Assembly: GCF_040543805.1 (NCBI RefSeq)
Contig: NZ_JBEUMS010000018.1
Location: 97,918-161,917, forward strand
Reading direction: 5' to 3'
DNA from: Arcicella rosea
Lineage (GTDB): Bacteria; Bacteroidota; Bacteroidia; Cytophagales; Spirosomataceae
DNA: 64,000 nucleotides
The notes beneath the pieces are model-generated. The model was not told the origin of the DNA and made no database searches. It saw only the letters and a program-made list of their open reading frames with translations. Of the stretch, positions 25,931-35,298 are shown one piece after another; position 1 is the first letter of the stretch; each line of letters begins with the position of its first letter. The position numbers and the translations under genes were made by a program.

Positions 25931-26224
25931 ATGAATTCATCCAGTATTACTCCTACAGAGTTTAAAGAGCGTTTGGCAACACTTCGTATTTTAGACATCC
26001 GAACGCCTTATGAAATTGAAGATTTTGATATTGGAGGCATGCAAATTCCTTTAGATGAACTCTTGCTTTCCGTTGAAAAAATAGCACATTTGCAACAAGA
26101 AGAAATTATCATTGTTTGTTATTCTGGTTTGCAAAGCGAAATAGCCAGAAAAATTTTAGCCAAAAAAGGCTTTCAGTATTTAAGAAATTTAGAAGGAGGT
26201 TTAGAAGCCTATTTAAATTTGTAA
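25931..26224 (+). CDS. Rhodanese-like domain protein 2
   Basis: A 97-residue rhodanese domain. The start is the ATG at 25931; the longer frame uses a TTG inside the upstream hairpin. The active loop is VCYSGLQSEIA, so the Cys is kept but the positive residues of the loop are lost compared with the first copy. LRILDIRTPYEIEDFDIGGMQIPL is the CH2-type N-terminal signature. Relaxed loop chemistry suggests a different acceptor or a weak enzyme. It is probably a diverged duplicate of the neighbour, although sequence identity is low. Confidence 0.85.
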   Translation: MNSSSITPTEFKERLATLRILDIRTPYEIEDFDIGGMQIPLDELLLSVEKIAHLQQEEIIIVCYSGLQSEIARKILAKKGFQYLRNLEGGLEAYLNL

Positions 26225-26414
26225 AGAAAATTTAGAATGATTTTCATGGCATTTTAATAAAGTAAAAGAAAATCTTTCGATAGAAAAACAGTATTTTTGA
26301 AAAATATTTTTGACAAAGAAATCAACGAATTTGCAGTGTAGATTAAATGTCTGTATATCAAAACCTTAACGCTCACAATTCATCACTCACAATTCATAAC
26401 TCTTACATACCCTA

Positions 26415-27245
26415 ATGTTAACATATATTGATTGGCATACTTCTCCAGAAATTTTTGAAGTTTTCGGTTTTCCAATTCGTTGGTACGGATTAATGTTTGC
26501 AATGGCTTTTTTAGCGGGTTATCAAGTACTTAGCTATATATTTAAAAAAGAAAGTCGTTCGCTTGAAGAAGCTGACGAATTATTACTTTATGCCATGATT
26601 GCCACCGTTGTAGGTGCTAGAATGGGGCATTACTTTTTTTATGAATATCCGTTATTATTAAGCGACCCAGTTAAGTTTTTTATATCCATGATTAAACCTC
26701 CTTATGCAGGATTAGCATCGCATGGAGCGGTAATTGGGATGTTAATTGCCTTTTATTTGTACTCAAAAAAGAGAAATGTTCCTTATTTGTATGTAACTGA
26801 TAGAGTAGTACCAACAGCAGCTTTGGGCGGAGCGTTTATTCGTTTTGGAAACTTGATGAATTCTGAAATTGTAGGAAAACAAACAGATGTGCCTTGGGCA
26901 TTTAACTTTTTTAATGACCCATCACTCGGTCATGATTATTTTGAAGTAGTGCCTCGTCACCCATCACAATTGTACGAATGTCTTTCTTGTTTGGTGCTTT
27001 TTGTCATCTTGATGTGGTTTTGGTCAAGAAAAAAGCAAAATACAACCAATGGATTTATGACAGCCGTATTTTTATTATACGTATTTATTCTCCGCTTTTT
27101 CTATGAATTCCTTAAAGAAAATCAAGTATCTTTTGAAAATGATATGACTTTCAACATGGGACAATGGCTAAGTGTACCTGTTATTCTTTTTGCAATCGGG
27201 ATTTTAGTATATGCTTTTCGTAATCCTCGAAAAGAACTAAAGTAA
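26415..27245 (+). CDS. lgt: Prolipoprotein diacylglyceryl transferase
   Basis: A 276-residue inner-membrane enzyme with about seven membrane helices that transfers diacylglycerol from phosphatidylglycerol to the lipobox Cys of prolipoproteins. Family features: FGFPIRWYGLMFAMAFLAGY at the start, the HGAVIGM segment with the essential His, the Lgt signature GGAFIRFGNLMNSEIVG and a conserved RHPSQLYE loop. It would mature the several lipoproteins in this window (SusD, propeller, esterase). It has its own upstream gap, which consists of CACAATTCAT word repeats. Confidence 0.95.
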   Translation: MLTYIDWHTSPEIFEVFGFPIRWYGLMFAMAFLAGYQVLSYIFKKESRSLEEADELLLYAMIATVVGARMGHYFFYEYPLLLSDPVKFFISMIKPPYAGLASHGAVIGMLIAFYLYSKKRNVPYLYVTDRVVPTAALGGAFIRFGNLMNSEIVGKQTDVPWAFNFFNDPSLGHDYFEVVPRHPSQLYECLSCLVLFVILMWFWSRKKQNTTNGFMTAVFLLYVFILRFFYEFLKENQVSFENDMTFNMGQWLSVPVILFAIGILVYAFRNPRKELK

Positions 27246-27336
27246 GTTTATTTAATGATAACTTATTGTGTTGATTATTAGGGAGTTTTGTTAAAATTAT
27301 TCATATTTGTGTAATGTCACTTTAACAACATAAATA

Positions 27337-28107
27337 ATGGAAAATAAAGAAACTCAAACCGACGAACAATTAGAAGATAAGAAAGTACCTCTTGCGGATA
27401 AACTTGAGGATTTAGCCGAAGCTACAACGGATAAAATCAGTGAAATTACGGGTACTGATGTGGTTGCTGAAGCTAAGGAGTTAAAGGCAGAAGCAGCTGA
27501 AAAACTTGAAGAAGCAGAAACAGCGGTTACTGAAAAAATCTCTGAATTAAAAAATATTGATATTGCCGCCGAAACCGAGGAATTGAAAGTTGAGGCAGCT
27601 GAAAAACTTGAAGAAGTAAAAATAGCGACAGAAGAAGAAGCCTCTGAACTAAAAGCCGATGCAACTGAGAAACTCGATGAAGTAAAAGAAGCATTCGAAG
27701 AAAAAATCACGGAATTAAAAAATGTTGATTTTGCAGGTAAAGCAGAAGAGTTGAAAGCGAAAGCAACAGCAAAATTCGAGGAAGTAAAAGCTGAAGCTAC
27801 TGAAAAGTTTGAAGAAGCTAAGGCAATAGCAACAGAGAAAATCACAGAGCTTAAAGCAGAAGCGACTGAAAAATTAGAAGATGTAAAAGAAGCCGTCAAT
27901 GAAAAAATTACGGAATTGAAAAACATAGATATTGCTGCCAAAGCCGAAGAATTGAAAGCCGAAGCTACTGAGGAGTTCAATGATTTAAAAGAAGAAGTAA
28001 GTGCAGGAATTGAAGACTTAAAAGAAGTTGCCACAGAAAAAATAGAAGAAGCCAAAGAAGCATCAAAAGGACTTTGGGGCAAAATAAAAGGAGTTTTTGG
28101 AGCTTAA
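27337..28107 (+). CDS. Charged helical repeat protein (LEA/apolipoprotein-like)
   Basis: A 256-residue protein composed of Lys, Glu and Ala, with no signal peptide. It has about six repeats of a roughly 35-residue unit of the form ATEKLEEVKEAxxEKITELKNIDIAAKAEELKAEA, each predicted to be a long amphipathic helix. The C-terminus (SKGLWGKIKGVFGA) resembles the end of YtxH/CsbD-associated stress proteins. Such proteins are usually stress-protective or membrane-surface binders. The repeated DNA makes a long antisense open frame, which I do not regard as a gene. No experimentally defined family recognised. Confidence 0.8.
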   Translation: MENKETQTDEQLEDKKVPLADKLEDLAEATTDKISEITGTDVVAEAKELKAEAAEKLEEAETAVTEKISELKNIDIAAETEELKVEAAEKLEEVKIATEEEASELKADATEKLDEVKEAFEEKITELKNVDFAGKAEELKAKATAKFEEVKAEATEKFEEAKAIATEKITELKAEATEKLEDVKEAVNEKITELKNIDIAAKAEELKAEATEEFNDLKEEVSAGIEDLKEVATEKIEEAKEASKGLWGKIKGVFGA

Positions 28108-28123
28108 TAGTCTAATTTTGAGT

Positions 28124-28215
28124 TATGAATTATGAGATTTTAAAAATCAGAATGGAAAGAGAGAACTTAATAGTCAATCAAGCTACATTTGATAATTAAT
28201 ATCTCATAATTCATA
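28124..28215. repeat. Inverted word repeat (TATGAATTATGAGATTTTA)
   Basis: Left arm 28124-28142, right arm 28197-28215 (one or two mismatches). The left arm recurs exactly at 48042-48060. It lies between convergent genes and may act as a bidirectional terminator-like fold. Confidence 0.7.
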
Positions 28216-28220
28216 ATTTA

Positions 28221-29420
28221 CTAATAAACCTTATCTGCTTTCAACTTACCAATTCCTTCCATACCTGTTTTTAAAATACGTTTTGCTCGTAAATATCTTT
28301 TGAAATTGTAGGCATCATAATTCGGAGCAGAAGAATTCATACTATTGATACTTACTTTATCCGAAGCGTGAATAAATTCTCCATTTCCCAACCACATCGC
28401 TACGTGGACTACTCTTTCAGAGCCATCTTCACGTTTTTCTCCGAAGAATAATAAATCGCCAGTTTTTAAATTTGACCAATTGCCTGTTTTATCAACAGTC
28501 TCGCCAACCATTACTTGCTGTGAAGCATCACGAGGAAGCATAATGCCGTTCAAGAAATAAACGGTTTTGGTAAAACCGCTACAATCTACACCTTTGAAAG
28601 AAGTACCGCCCCATAAGTATGGAACGCCCATTAAACGTTTTGAAGTTTTATCAAGATTTTCTTCTGTAGCATTAATTCCTGAGAGCCATTTATTATAAAG
28701 ATTAGCTTCGTTTTTAGCGATAAAGCCTTTTCTGTTATCAGGGAAAAGTACTTCGTAAAAACCGTCTTTTTCAGCTTTCAATTCAATAATACAACCTGCT
28801 ACCAAATCAGAAATAGTTTCTGAATTAATATTCGCTTCAGAATAAGCCGAACCATAAGAACGAGTATAAATAAGTTTAGGCGAGTTTTGCCATTGTTTTA
28901 ATTGTTCTTTTTTGATGGTGGTAATAGCACCTCTGTCCACCCAAGCGATATAATTATCTGGCGTTTGAATTAATAACCAACCATTATCTTCTCTTTCTAA
29001 AATCTTTACAGGTGTCCCCATCAAAGCCTGTGAAGCCAGCTCTCCGCTATGGCGAGGCGAATAACGAATATTACAAACGGAGACTTCAACCAAACCGTAG
29101 ATTTTATCTTCTAATTCTGCTTCAGGGAGGGTTTTGATTTCATCTACAACAATTGTATTACCAATTTTCAGTCGATTTATTAAAGCATTTTTAGCTTCAA
29201 TTAGATTCGTTTTTCCTGTTAAAACCAATTGATTTTCTTTTCTAAAAGCATCAATCTGAAAAATAGCTGTGCGTTTATCTGGAGCAAATCTTTGGGTAAA
29301 ACTATCAATGATTTGAGTGACAGAAGAATCAACAATACTCCGTTTTGGCAAAGTATTTTTGATTGGCTTTGCAAAAGCTACAAAACTAGAGAGGAATAAA
29401 ATAAGGAAATGTTTTTTCAT
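28221..29420 (-). CDS. NlpC/P60 (C40) peptidoglycan hydrolase with SH3-like domains
   Basis: A 399-residue exported enzyme (signal peptide about 1-17). After a helical linker come two bacterial SH3-like domains (about 112-168 and 190-240), then the NlpC/P60 domain. The catalytic Cys280 is in GVDCSGF and His339 is in VVHVAMW; a third polar residue is likely His351 in FIHAS. Members cleave D-Glu to meso-Dap or L-Ala to D-Glu bonds in murein peptides. It is probably periplasmic. A dipeptide epimerase, encoded about 8.4 kb away, could use released L-Ala-D-Glu. Confidence 0.92.
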   Translation of the reverse strand: MKKHFLILFLSSFVAFAKPIKNTLPKRSIVDSSVTQIIDSFTQRFAPDKRTAIFQIDAFRKENQLVLTGKTNLIEAKNALINRLKIGNTIVVDEIKTLPEAELEDKIYGLVEVSVCNIRYSPRHSGELASQALMGTPVKILEREDNGWLLIQTPDNYIAWVDRGAITTIKKEQLKQWQNSPKLIYTRSYGSAYSEANINSETISDLVAGCIIELKAEKDGFYEVLFPDNRKGFIAKNEANLYNKWLSGINATEENLDKTSKRLMGVPYLWGGTSFKGVDCSGFTKTVYFLNGIMLPRDASQQVMVGETVDKTGNWSNLKTGDLLFFGEKREDGSERVVHVAMWLGNGEFIHASDKVSINSMNSSAPNYDAYNFKRYLRAKRILKTGMEGIGKLKADKVY

Positions 29421-29537
29421 AATGTTGATGATGAAAGTTGTTGTCTGTTAGGGAATTAAATGCTTCTATGTATAGCATGTTTTAAAAAATAACTCCTTTC
29501 AAATTTAACACTTGAAAGGAGTTTAGTATTTATAAAA

Positions 29538-32500
29538 TTAAAGTTTTTGTATTTTATATACTACCCGTTTATTATCTCTATTGAATTGCAGAAAATATAA
29601 GCCAGTTGTAAAGCCACTGAAATCCAAAACCGTTTCGGATTTGACCAAATCTTGTTCTAAAATATCTTTTCCTAAAGCGTCAACAATTTTCAACCTTGTA
29701 TTTTTAAAATAATCACTTCTAATCGTTACAAAGTTTGGTGTTGGATTGGGGAACAACGTAATATTCAAATCTTTAGGGTCTTCATTGGCAGTGATAAGTT
29801 CTATCTTAGCAATTCCAGTTCCTAGTACTTTTCCTAAACAATAACCGTCACTTACAGCAAAGATTTTGTAGGAAGTAGGCATCGTTGGAGTAATTGTTCT
29901 TACATAAGGAGATGAATAAATCGCCTGAGAATAAGCTGTTAATAATTCATCAGAACCAAATTTTACATACCAAGGAGGGGTTCCTGTTAAATTAATTTTC
30001 AGGTTTACAGGTTTACCTTCTTTAAAAAGATAGGTTGTTGAATCCAACTCTGCCGTAGAGATAGTTCTTAAACCTAATGGATAAATATTAGATGCGCTAC
30101 TTACATTAACATCTGAAGCGATTACTCGTACTCTATAATTATCACCAATTGGTAAGTCTTCTGGGACTTTAAATTTCAGAGGAGAACCGTTTCCTTCAGA
30201 AGCTACAGTTTTATAATTATCACCATTTTTATCTGAAATTTGGACTGAAAATTTATTGTTTGCTGTAAAGCTTCCTTGATAAGTAAACGTTAATTCCTGA
30301 GTAGAACCTAAACATAAATAACGCATATTATTAGGGAGGCTTGTACTAATCATTTTGTCAGAAGCAGGGTTTACTGTAACAGTTGCACTCCCTGATATTT
30401 TGCCAAGACCACATATATTTGAAACTGACTTCAATGTATATGTAGTTGTTTGGTTGGGGCTGACAAAGATTGAAGCCTTTTTATTGGGAGTATAAATAGA
30501 CCTTGCTATGTTATCCGAAAGTGTGAAATCTAAGTTTGAACTAATATCAGCTACAGCTTCATTATTGATAAGGTTTATGTATGTTACTTGCCCTTGGTTA
30601 ATAATAGTGTTTCCCGAAAGTGTAACGTCAGGCAGATTAGACACACCTAGATAAGAAACCAATTCTTTTGATGTTACAGGGTTAGTCGAACTAACTTCCA
30701 TTTTATAAGTTGAAGATGCAAAGGTCTTAGGCATTTTTAACTTCAATGTTCCTTGTAACTTATTAATTTGACCAATTTCTATTTTGTTGCTCTTATCATC
30801 TACTAACGAAAATTTAAAAATATTGTCATTAGCAAATTCACCGAAAGTAGAATAGTTAAGAAGAATATCTTTTTCAGGACATAAAGTATAACTTTCTAAA
30901 CTATTTAGCTTCACAGAAGGCTTGACTGTTATTTTAACACTTCCAGAAACCTTGCCAAAACCACAAATTGAATTTGAAACAGACTTTAAGGTATATGTAG
31001 TTGATTTGGTTGGATTGACTTTATGGGTTATTTCGTCTTTATCAAAAGGAAATAAAAAAAAGGTTTTCGTAAAAGTTTGATTGTAATTGTCAGTAGTAAG
31101 AAAAGTTCCCCAAGACCCTTCTTTTATCTTATAAATTAAATCAATACTATTTTCTCCGTCAGTTGTTATTGTGTTTGAACCATCTTTGGTTGATAATTCT
31201 ACCACTGCGGGAGAGTATAAATTAAACCATTGCCAAGCTGAATTATATTTTGTGGCTTTATTGACTAATCGGACAAAGTAATATCCGTCTTTTAGACCTG
31301 TGGGAAACTTGAATTTAATAGGATTATCAGGAGTATCTACGACAACATCTCTAAAAATAGAATCTTTAGCTGAAGCAATTTGTAGGGTGAATGTTGTTCC
31401 ACTTTTCATTTCCCCTTCAACATCGTATGAGTAAGAAATTAATTTATCAAGACATTCCTCTCTTGTGAAATTAATATTATGGTTAGTAATGTATGGAAAA
31501 ACGTTGATTTCAAAGCTGTTTTTAACATCAGTATTTATGCCACACTCATTTTTAACAGAAGCTAAAGAAAACGTAGTACTTTTTGAGAAGGTTTTGTGAA
31601 TATACTGATTACCACTTGCAGTTGAGCCATCTGAAAATGTAAAGATATTTGAGGCTGATAATCCCCCAGAATTCTCAATATTGAAAGTTAATTCTGTACT
31701 TGGAAGAATACCTTTATTGTAATCATCTGTCAGGATAGATAACTTTCCAGAAGGCTTTTTATTAATAATGATTCTTTCTGTTTCTGTGCTTATTGTAGGG
31801 TTTGTTGCAATTACTCTAATAAGATAAAAATTATTATCTTCAATCACTAAATTTTCAGGTATTTTAATGTCAATGGGTGAAGTTTTTGCCGTTCCTAAAA
31901 CGATAGGGATATTGTTTTGAAAGGAAGTTAGTTCTACTTTGAAATCGTTATCACTAGTAAAATTTCCTGTTGCTTTGAAATAAACTTTTGCATTAGCACC
32001 TACACAAACCCTTTGTGGAAATGCTTTTAGAATTAAACCATTAGTTGGTGGCGTTGTTATTGTAACATTAGCCCAGCGATTATCCGTTGAAATACCTTTA
32101 CCACAAAAATTGCTATAAGATGCTATTTTAAAAGTAGTAGTTTCGTTTACTTTTAAAGGGATGTAAACTTTATGGATACCATTAAACTCGGAGTGAAATG
32201 CGTGTGTACTAGAATCGTCTAACGTTACAATTGTGGTTCCAACTCCTCTAATACTGATAGGTAGTTTTACTTCACCGCTGTTAGGGATTGTAATAGTAGT
32301 AGTTTCATTAAAAAATGATACTTCAGGAAAACTATTCACATATAAAATAAACGGACTATAAGCTATTTTTCCATTTTTGGAAATAATGCCTAAATAAAAA
32401 TCTTTTGTATATATTTTATTTAATAAATCTTTAGGAATCGTAATTTTCAATTTCCCCTCTTTGAATGTAGCAGGAACGGTAATTTTAGGATAGCTTTCAC

Positions 32501-33824
32501 CTGCACCAATTGATAAAAATGCAGAAAGGCTTTCGTCATTACCCCAATCTCCAAATGTAGAATAAGTTGCTTCAAAAGTTTGCCCAAGGCATACACTTAG
32601 GTTTTCTTGTTTAACAGGATTAATCACAATTTCTGGACTATTCAGTACTGTTATGCTAACTCCTTTTGTTCCAATTGTCCCAACCCCGCAAGCACTTATT
32701 ACAGAAGCTACTTTAATATCTATGCTCCTCTGAGGGTTAATATCAGTATTAACAGTATAATTATCATAAGTATAATTTAAATCTGAGTATTTAAGTTGAG
32801 TTCCATTGCTTAGTATAACATTCCATGGACCTACTCCTTTTAACCCAATATTTAAAGTAACCCTCTCACCACTTGTAATCGTAGTGTTTGATGTGAGTAT
32901 TTCAGCTGAAGGAGCGGCACCAATAATTACAGTGTACTGATTCCCAGTAGAAGGTGAAATAGCCTTCGGGCTAGTACTGGAAATTCTGGCTTCATACTTC
33001 ATCCCTGTAGTAATATAATCTGGGATAGTGGCTTCTAAAAATCCACCTCTGTCTATAGCATCAAGCTTAAATTCTTTTTTTTCTGACCAAAGTTGTTTTA
33101 AAATTATTTTAAATTTATTGTCTTGATTGAAACTGTTATTAGCTGAATAGGATAATTTTAATTTTCCACCAATACATATCTTTTCGTCAAAATTGAGTAG
33201 CGGCAATATACCGATTTCATTAACAGTTACTTTTGCACTACCACTTGATATACCTTTACCGCAAACATTTTCTGCATAGGCAATTTTGTATTCTTTGGAG
33301 GTTGTTGGATATGTCGGAAACCCTTTTCCATATTCAAAATAATCTATATTGATTCTTGAGCTGTCATCTAAAACTACTTTAATAGGTAATGTGCCACTAC
33401 CATTTATTAATAAGCCTGCCGGACTATTTGGATTAACGACTGGGTCAAGAATACCAGCTAAATTAACAAATGGAGTTGTCAATACTGTGCTAATGAAATG
33501 TGTATCACTCGTTATTTGTGGCTTTGATGAAATAATTCTAATAGAATAATTGCTGTATTGGTCAACTGAGAAGGAGTCTTGAATCGTAAATTTTAAAGGA
33601 CTAGCAGTGCCAGAAGTAACAAGGTCAGTCCATGTATCTGCGAAAGTTCCTTTAATTTGAACTTTAAAAGTATTACCTGATTCAAAGCTACTATTTGAAG
33701 TAAAAGGTAGTTCCATGGTTGCACCTCTACAAACATTATAAAATGTAGGTTTTAGTGTTATTTGGGCTTGAACAAGGGTAATGAATGATAATAGAATTAC
33801 AGTAGTAAAAAGAATTTTTTTCAT
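29538..33824 (-). CDS. Giant Ig-repeat protein with T9SS type A sorting domain
   Basis: A 1428-residue exported protein: signal peptide about 1-20 (ending LVQAQ), then about seven repeats of roughly 195 residues. Each repeat starts with a Cys segment (CRGATMELPF, CIGGKLKLSY, CLGQTFEATY, CVGANAKVYF, CPEKDILLNY, CLGSTQELTF), continues with NxFKVQL and VRV-like strands, and ends with a second Ig-like half closing in NxCGxGxxSGSAxVTV. The spaced Cys pairs may form disulfides. The end (LFPNPTPNFVTIRSD..., FTTGLYFLQF) is a type A sorting domain. It is likely a surface adhesin or matrix protein; the ligand is unknown. It is minus-strand, like its neighbours. Confidence 0.9.
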   Translation of the reverse strand: MKKILFTTVILLSFITLVQAQITLKPTFYNVCRGATMELPFTSNSSFESGNTFKVQIKGTFADTWTDLVTSGTASPLKFTIQDSFSVDQYSNYSIRIISSKPQITSDTHFISTVLTTPFVNLAGILDPVVNPNSPAGLLINGSGTLPIKVVLDDSSRINIDYFEYGKGFPTYPTTSKEYKIAYAENVCGKGISSGSAKVTVNEIGILPLLNFDEKICIGGKLKLSYSANNSFNQDNKFKIILKQLWSEKKEFKLDAIDRGGFLEATIPDYITTGMKYEARISSTSPKAISPSTGNQYTVIIGAAPSAEILTSNTTITSGERVTLNIGLKGVGPWNVILSNGTQLKYSDLNYTYDNYTVNTDINPQRSIDIKVASVISACGVGTIGTKGVSITVLNSPEIVINPVKQENLSVCLGQTFEATYSTFGDWGNDESLSAFLSIGAGESYPKITVPATFKEGKLKITIPKDLLNKIYTKDFYLGIISKNGKIAYSPFILYVNSFPEVSFFNETTTITIPNSGEVKLPISIRGVGTTIVTLDDSSTHAFHSEFNGIHKVYIPLKVNETTTFKIASYSNFCGKGISTDNRWANVTITTPPTNGLILKAFPQRVCVGANAKVYFKATGNFTSDNDFKVELTSFQNNIPIVLGTAKTSPIDIKIPENLVIEDNNFYLIRVIATNPTISTETERIIINKKPSGKLSILTDDYNKGILPSTELTFNIENSGGLSASNIFTFSDGSTASGNQYIHKTFSKSTTFSLASVKNECGINTDVKNSFEINVFPYITNHNINFTREECLDKLISYSYDVEGEMKSGTTFTLQIASAKDSIFRDVVVDTPDNPIKFKFPTGLKDGYYFVRLVNKATKYNSAWQWFNLYSPAVVELSTKDGSNTITTDGENSIDLIYKIKEGSWGTFLTTDNYNQTFTKTFFLFPFDKDEITHKVNPTKSTTYTLKSVSNSICGFGKVSGSVKITVKPSVKLNSLESYTLCPEKDILLNYSTFGEFANDNIFKFSLVDDKSNKIEIGQINKLQGTLKLKMPKTFASSTYKMEVSSTNPVTSKELVSYLGVSNLPDVTLSGNTIINQGQVTYINLINNEAVADISSNLDFTLSDNIARSIYTPNKKASIFVSPNQTTTYTLKSVSNICGLGKISGSATVTVNPASDKMISTSLPNNMRYLCLGSTQELTFTYQGSFTANNKFSVQISDKNGDNYKTVASEGNGSPLKFKVPEDLPIGDNYRVRVIASDVNVSSASNIYPLGLRTISTAELDSTTYLFKEGKPVNLKINLTGTPPWYVKFGSDELLTAYSQAIYSSPYVRTITPTMPTSYKIFAVSDGYCLGKVLGTGIAKIELITANEDPKDLNITLFPNPTPNFVTIRSDYFKNTRLKIVDALGKDILEQDLVKSETVLDFSGFTTGLYFLQFNRDNKRVVYKIQKL

Positions 33825-33888
33825 AGAAAGGTTTGTAAAAATGTGAACGATATTGATTGAAATTTGTGTAGCTCAAAGATAGTAATAT

Positions 33889-35154
33889 TTACTTATCATA
33901 ACTCTTCTTAAACTTACTCAAATCTGCTTTGTATTTTCGAGGACGAGTACTTTCAAAATCATAAATCAATTGTCCTAAATTCTTCATAAACGGAAAGCCT
34001 ACGGTTTCGTAATCGTAATGGTCGTCGTTGAAAACTTCGTCATTATTACAAAGTAAAACAGTCGTTAACATAAACTCTACACCTGTCGAAAAATCAACGA
34101 TATAGGCATTATCCAACAAAAAACCATAAGCATCGCCTACTTTGTTAAAGATGCGAATATTAGGATTTATTACAGTATCTTTATTACCTCCATACATCAA
34201 AAACTTGCAATAGGTCGGATAAAAATCAGGAGCTTCATACTTGGGATAAGTACTTTCTGTAGGCATTTGCGACATATACTTGTACAAAAACTGATAGTCG
34301 GAATCCGTCAATTGAAAGCGTTGTTTAGTAGGAATTGCTTCTGGGAAAAGTACAGCTTTTAAAATACCTTGCTGCTCTAACAATGGAAAAAAGTTTTTAT
34401 CAGTAAAAACAAAGGGTTCTTTCACCAGAGAATCTCCTTTCATATAGCCTTTGCCTACTAAAATTGGTGTAGGAGAAGCGTAATTTTTCTCAGAAATTAC
34501 CATAGGTTGTTCGTATAAAACCTTGTTGCCTTCTTTGAACTGAATAGGATTCGTTCTTCGGTTTTGTTCACGGTTCATGCCCACTTGTAAGCGATGATAA
34601 ATACGACTATGTTCATAGCCTTTCTGATGAAGCGTCTCATTAAAAGCTTCTTGTCCTAAGAATTCATACAGCCGATTGAAAGCATCATTATCTGAAACCA
34701 TCAAGATTTTTTTGATATAATGTGCTACTGAAGGCAAACCATTTTCTGCCGTAGAGTCTTTCGTTACAGGTGTATGTCGTTCATACTCTGCACCCGTAAA
34801 CATGGGAGTTTCTTTTGTTAAGCCTTTGATATTTAGCTGATTAATTTTCTCCAAAGCCATCAAGCTGGCTGGAAACTTCACTGTACTGGCTGGATAAAAA
34901 TACTCTGAATTGTTGATTCTGAAACCATAAATTTTAAAAGTCGGACGGTTCTTTTTATCTCTATTAATCTGAGTATAAAGAATTTGTACCCGATACTTAT
35001 CGGCATTATCCAAAATGTCCTTGAACTGTTCGGGCTTAGTAGCCATTAGTTTGGGAAGGAAATCAGTATCAAGATTTTGAGCTTGAGTCATAATAGAAGT
35101 CATTAGCAGTAAAGCGATTAGCTTTAAGGTTCTTTTTGTTTTTTGTTTATTCAT
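33889..35154 (-). CDS. Serine hydrolase of the class A beta-lactamase fold
   Basis: A 421-residue exported protein (signal peptide about 1-26). The penicilloyl-serine motifs are in order: Ser90-Thr-Val-Lys93, Ser154-Asp155-Asn156, and a Lys-Val-Gly in FNKVGDAYG (in place of Lys-Thr-Gly). It is longer than class A beta-lactamases (about 290) by inserts after the first motif and before the last. No Glu166-type omega-loop glutamate was identified with confidence, so a DD-peptidase or esterase role is as likely as drug hydrolysis. Its ATG overlaps (ATGA) the end of an open frame running through the 21-bp array upstream. Confidence 0.85.
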   Translation of the reverse strand: MNKQKTKRTLKLIALLLMTSIMTQAQNLDTDFLPKLMATKPEQFKDILDNADKYRVQILYTQINRDKKNRPTFKIYGFRINNSEYFYPASTVKFPASLMALEKINQLNIKGLTKETPMFTGAEYERHTPVTKDSTAENGLPSVAHYIKKILMVSDNDAFNRLYEFLGQEAFNETLHQKGYEHSRIYHRLQVGMNREQNRRTNPIQFKEGNKVLYEQPMVISEKNYASPTPILVGKGYMKGDSLVKEPFVFTDKNFFPLLEQQGILKAVLFPEAIPTKQRFQLTDSDYQFLYKYMSQMPTESTYPKYEAPDFYPTYCKFLMYGGNKDTVINPNIRIFNKVGDAYGFLLDNAYIVDFSTGVEFMLTTVLLCNNDEVFNDDHYDYETVGFPFMKNLGQLIYDFESTRPRKYKADLSKFKKSYDK

Positions 35155-35178
35155 TGGGCTATTTGTTGATGTATTTCC

Positions 35179-35236
35179 GTAGCACGAGTTTCCAGCTCGT
35201 ATAACAATTGCTTTACGAGTTGGAAACTCGTGCTAC
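35179..35236. repeat. 23-bp-stem hairpin (GTAGCACGAGTTTCCAGCTC type)
   Basis: Arms at 35179-35201 and 35214-35236 pair over 23 bp with one G-T position and a 12-nt loop. It lies 25 bp upstream of the beta-lactamase-like gene. This stem is of the kind scattered in Cytophagales genomes; here only one copy is present. Confidence 0.85.
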
Positions 35237-35298
35237 TTTCGGTATCAGTTACAATACTCATAATTTGACTAAAATCGACCTCATGTTTAATGCAAGTA

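Noticed and set aside
27354..28082. 242-codon antisense open frame (Ser/Ala-rich)
   Set aside because: It is an exact mirror of the Lys/Glu/Ala repeat gene on the plus strand; Ser/Phe/Ala composition follows from complementing its codons, and it has no gene-like start context.
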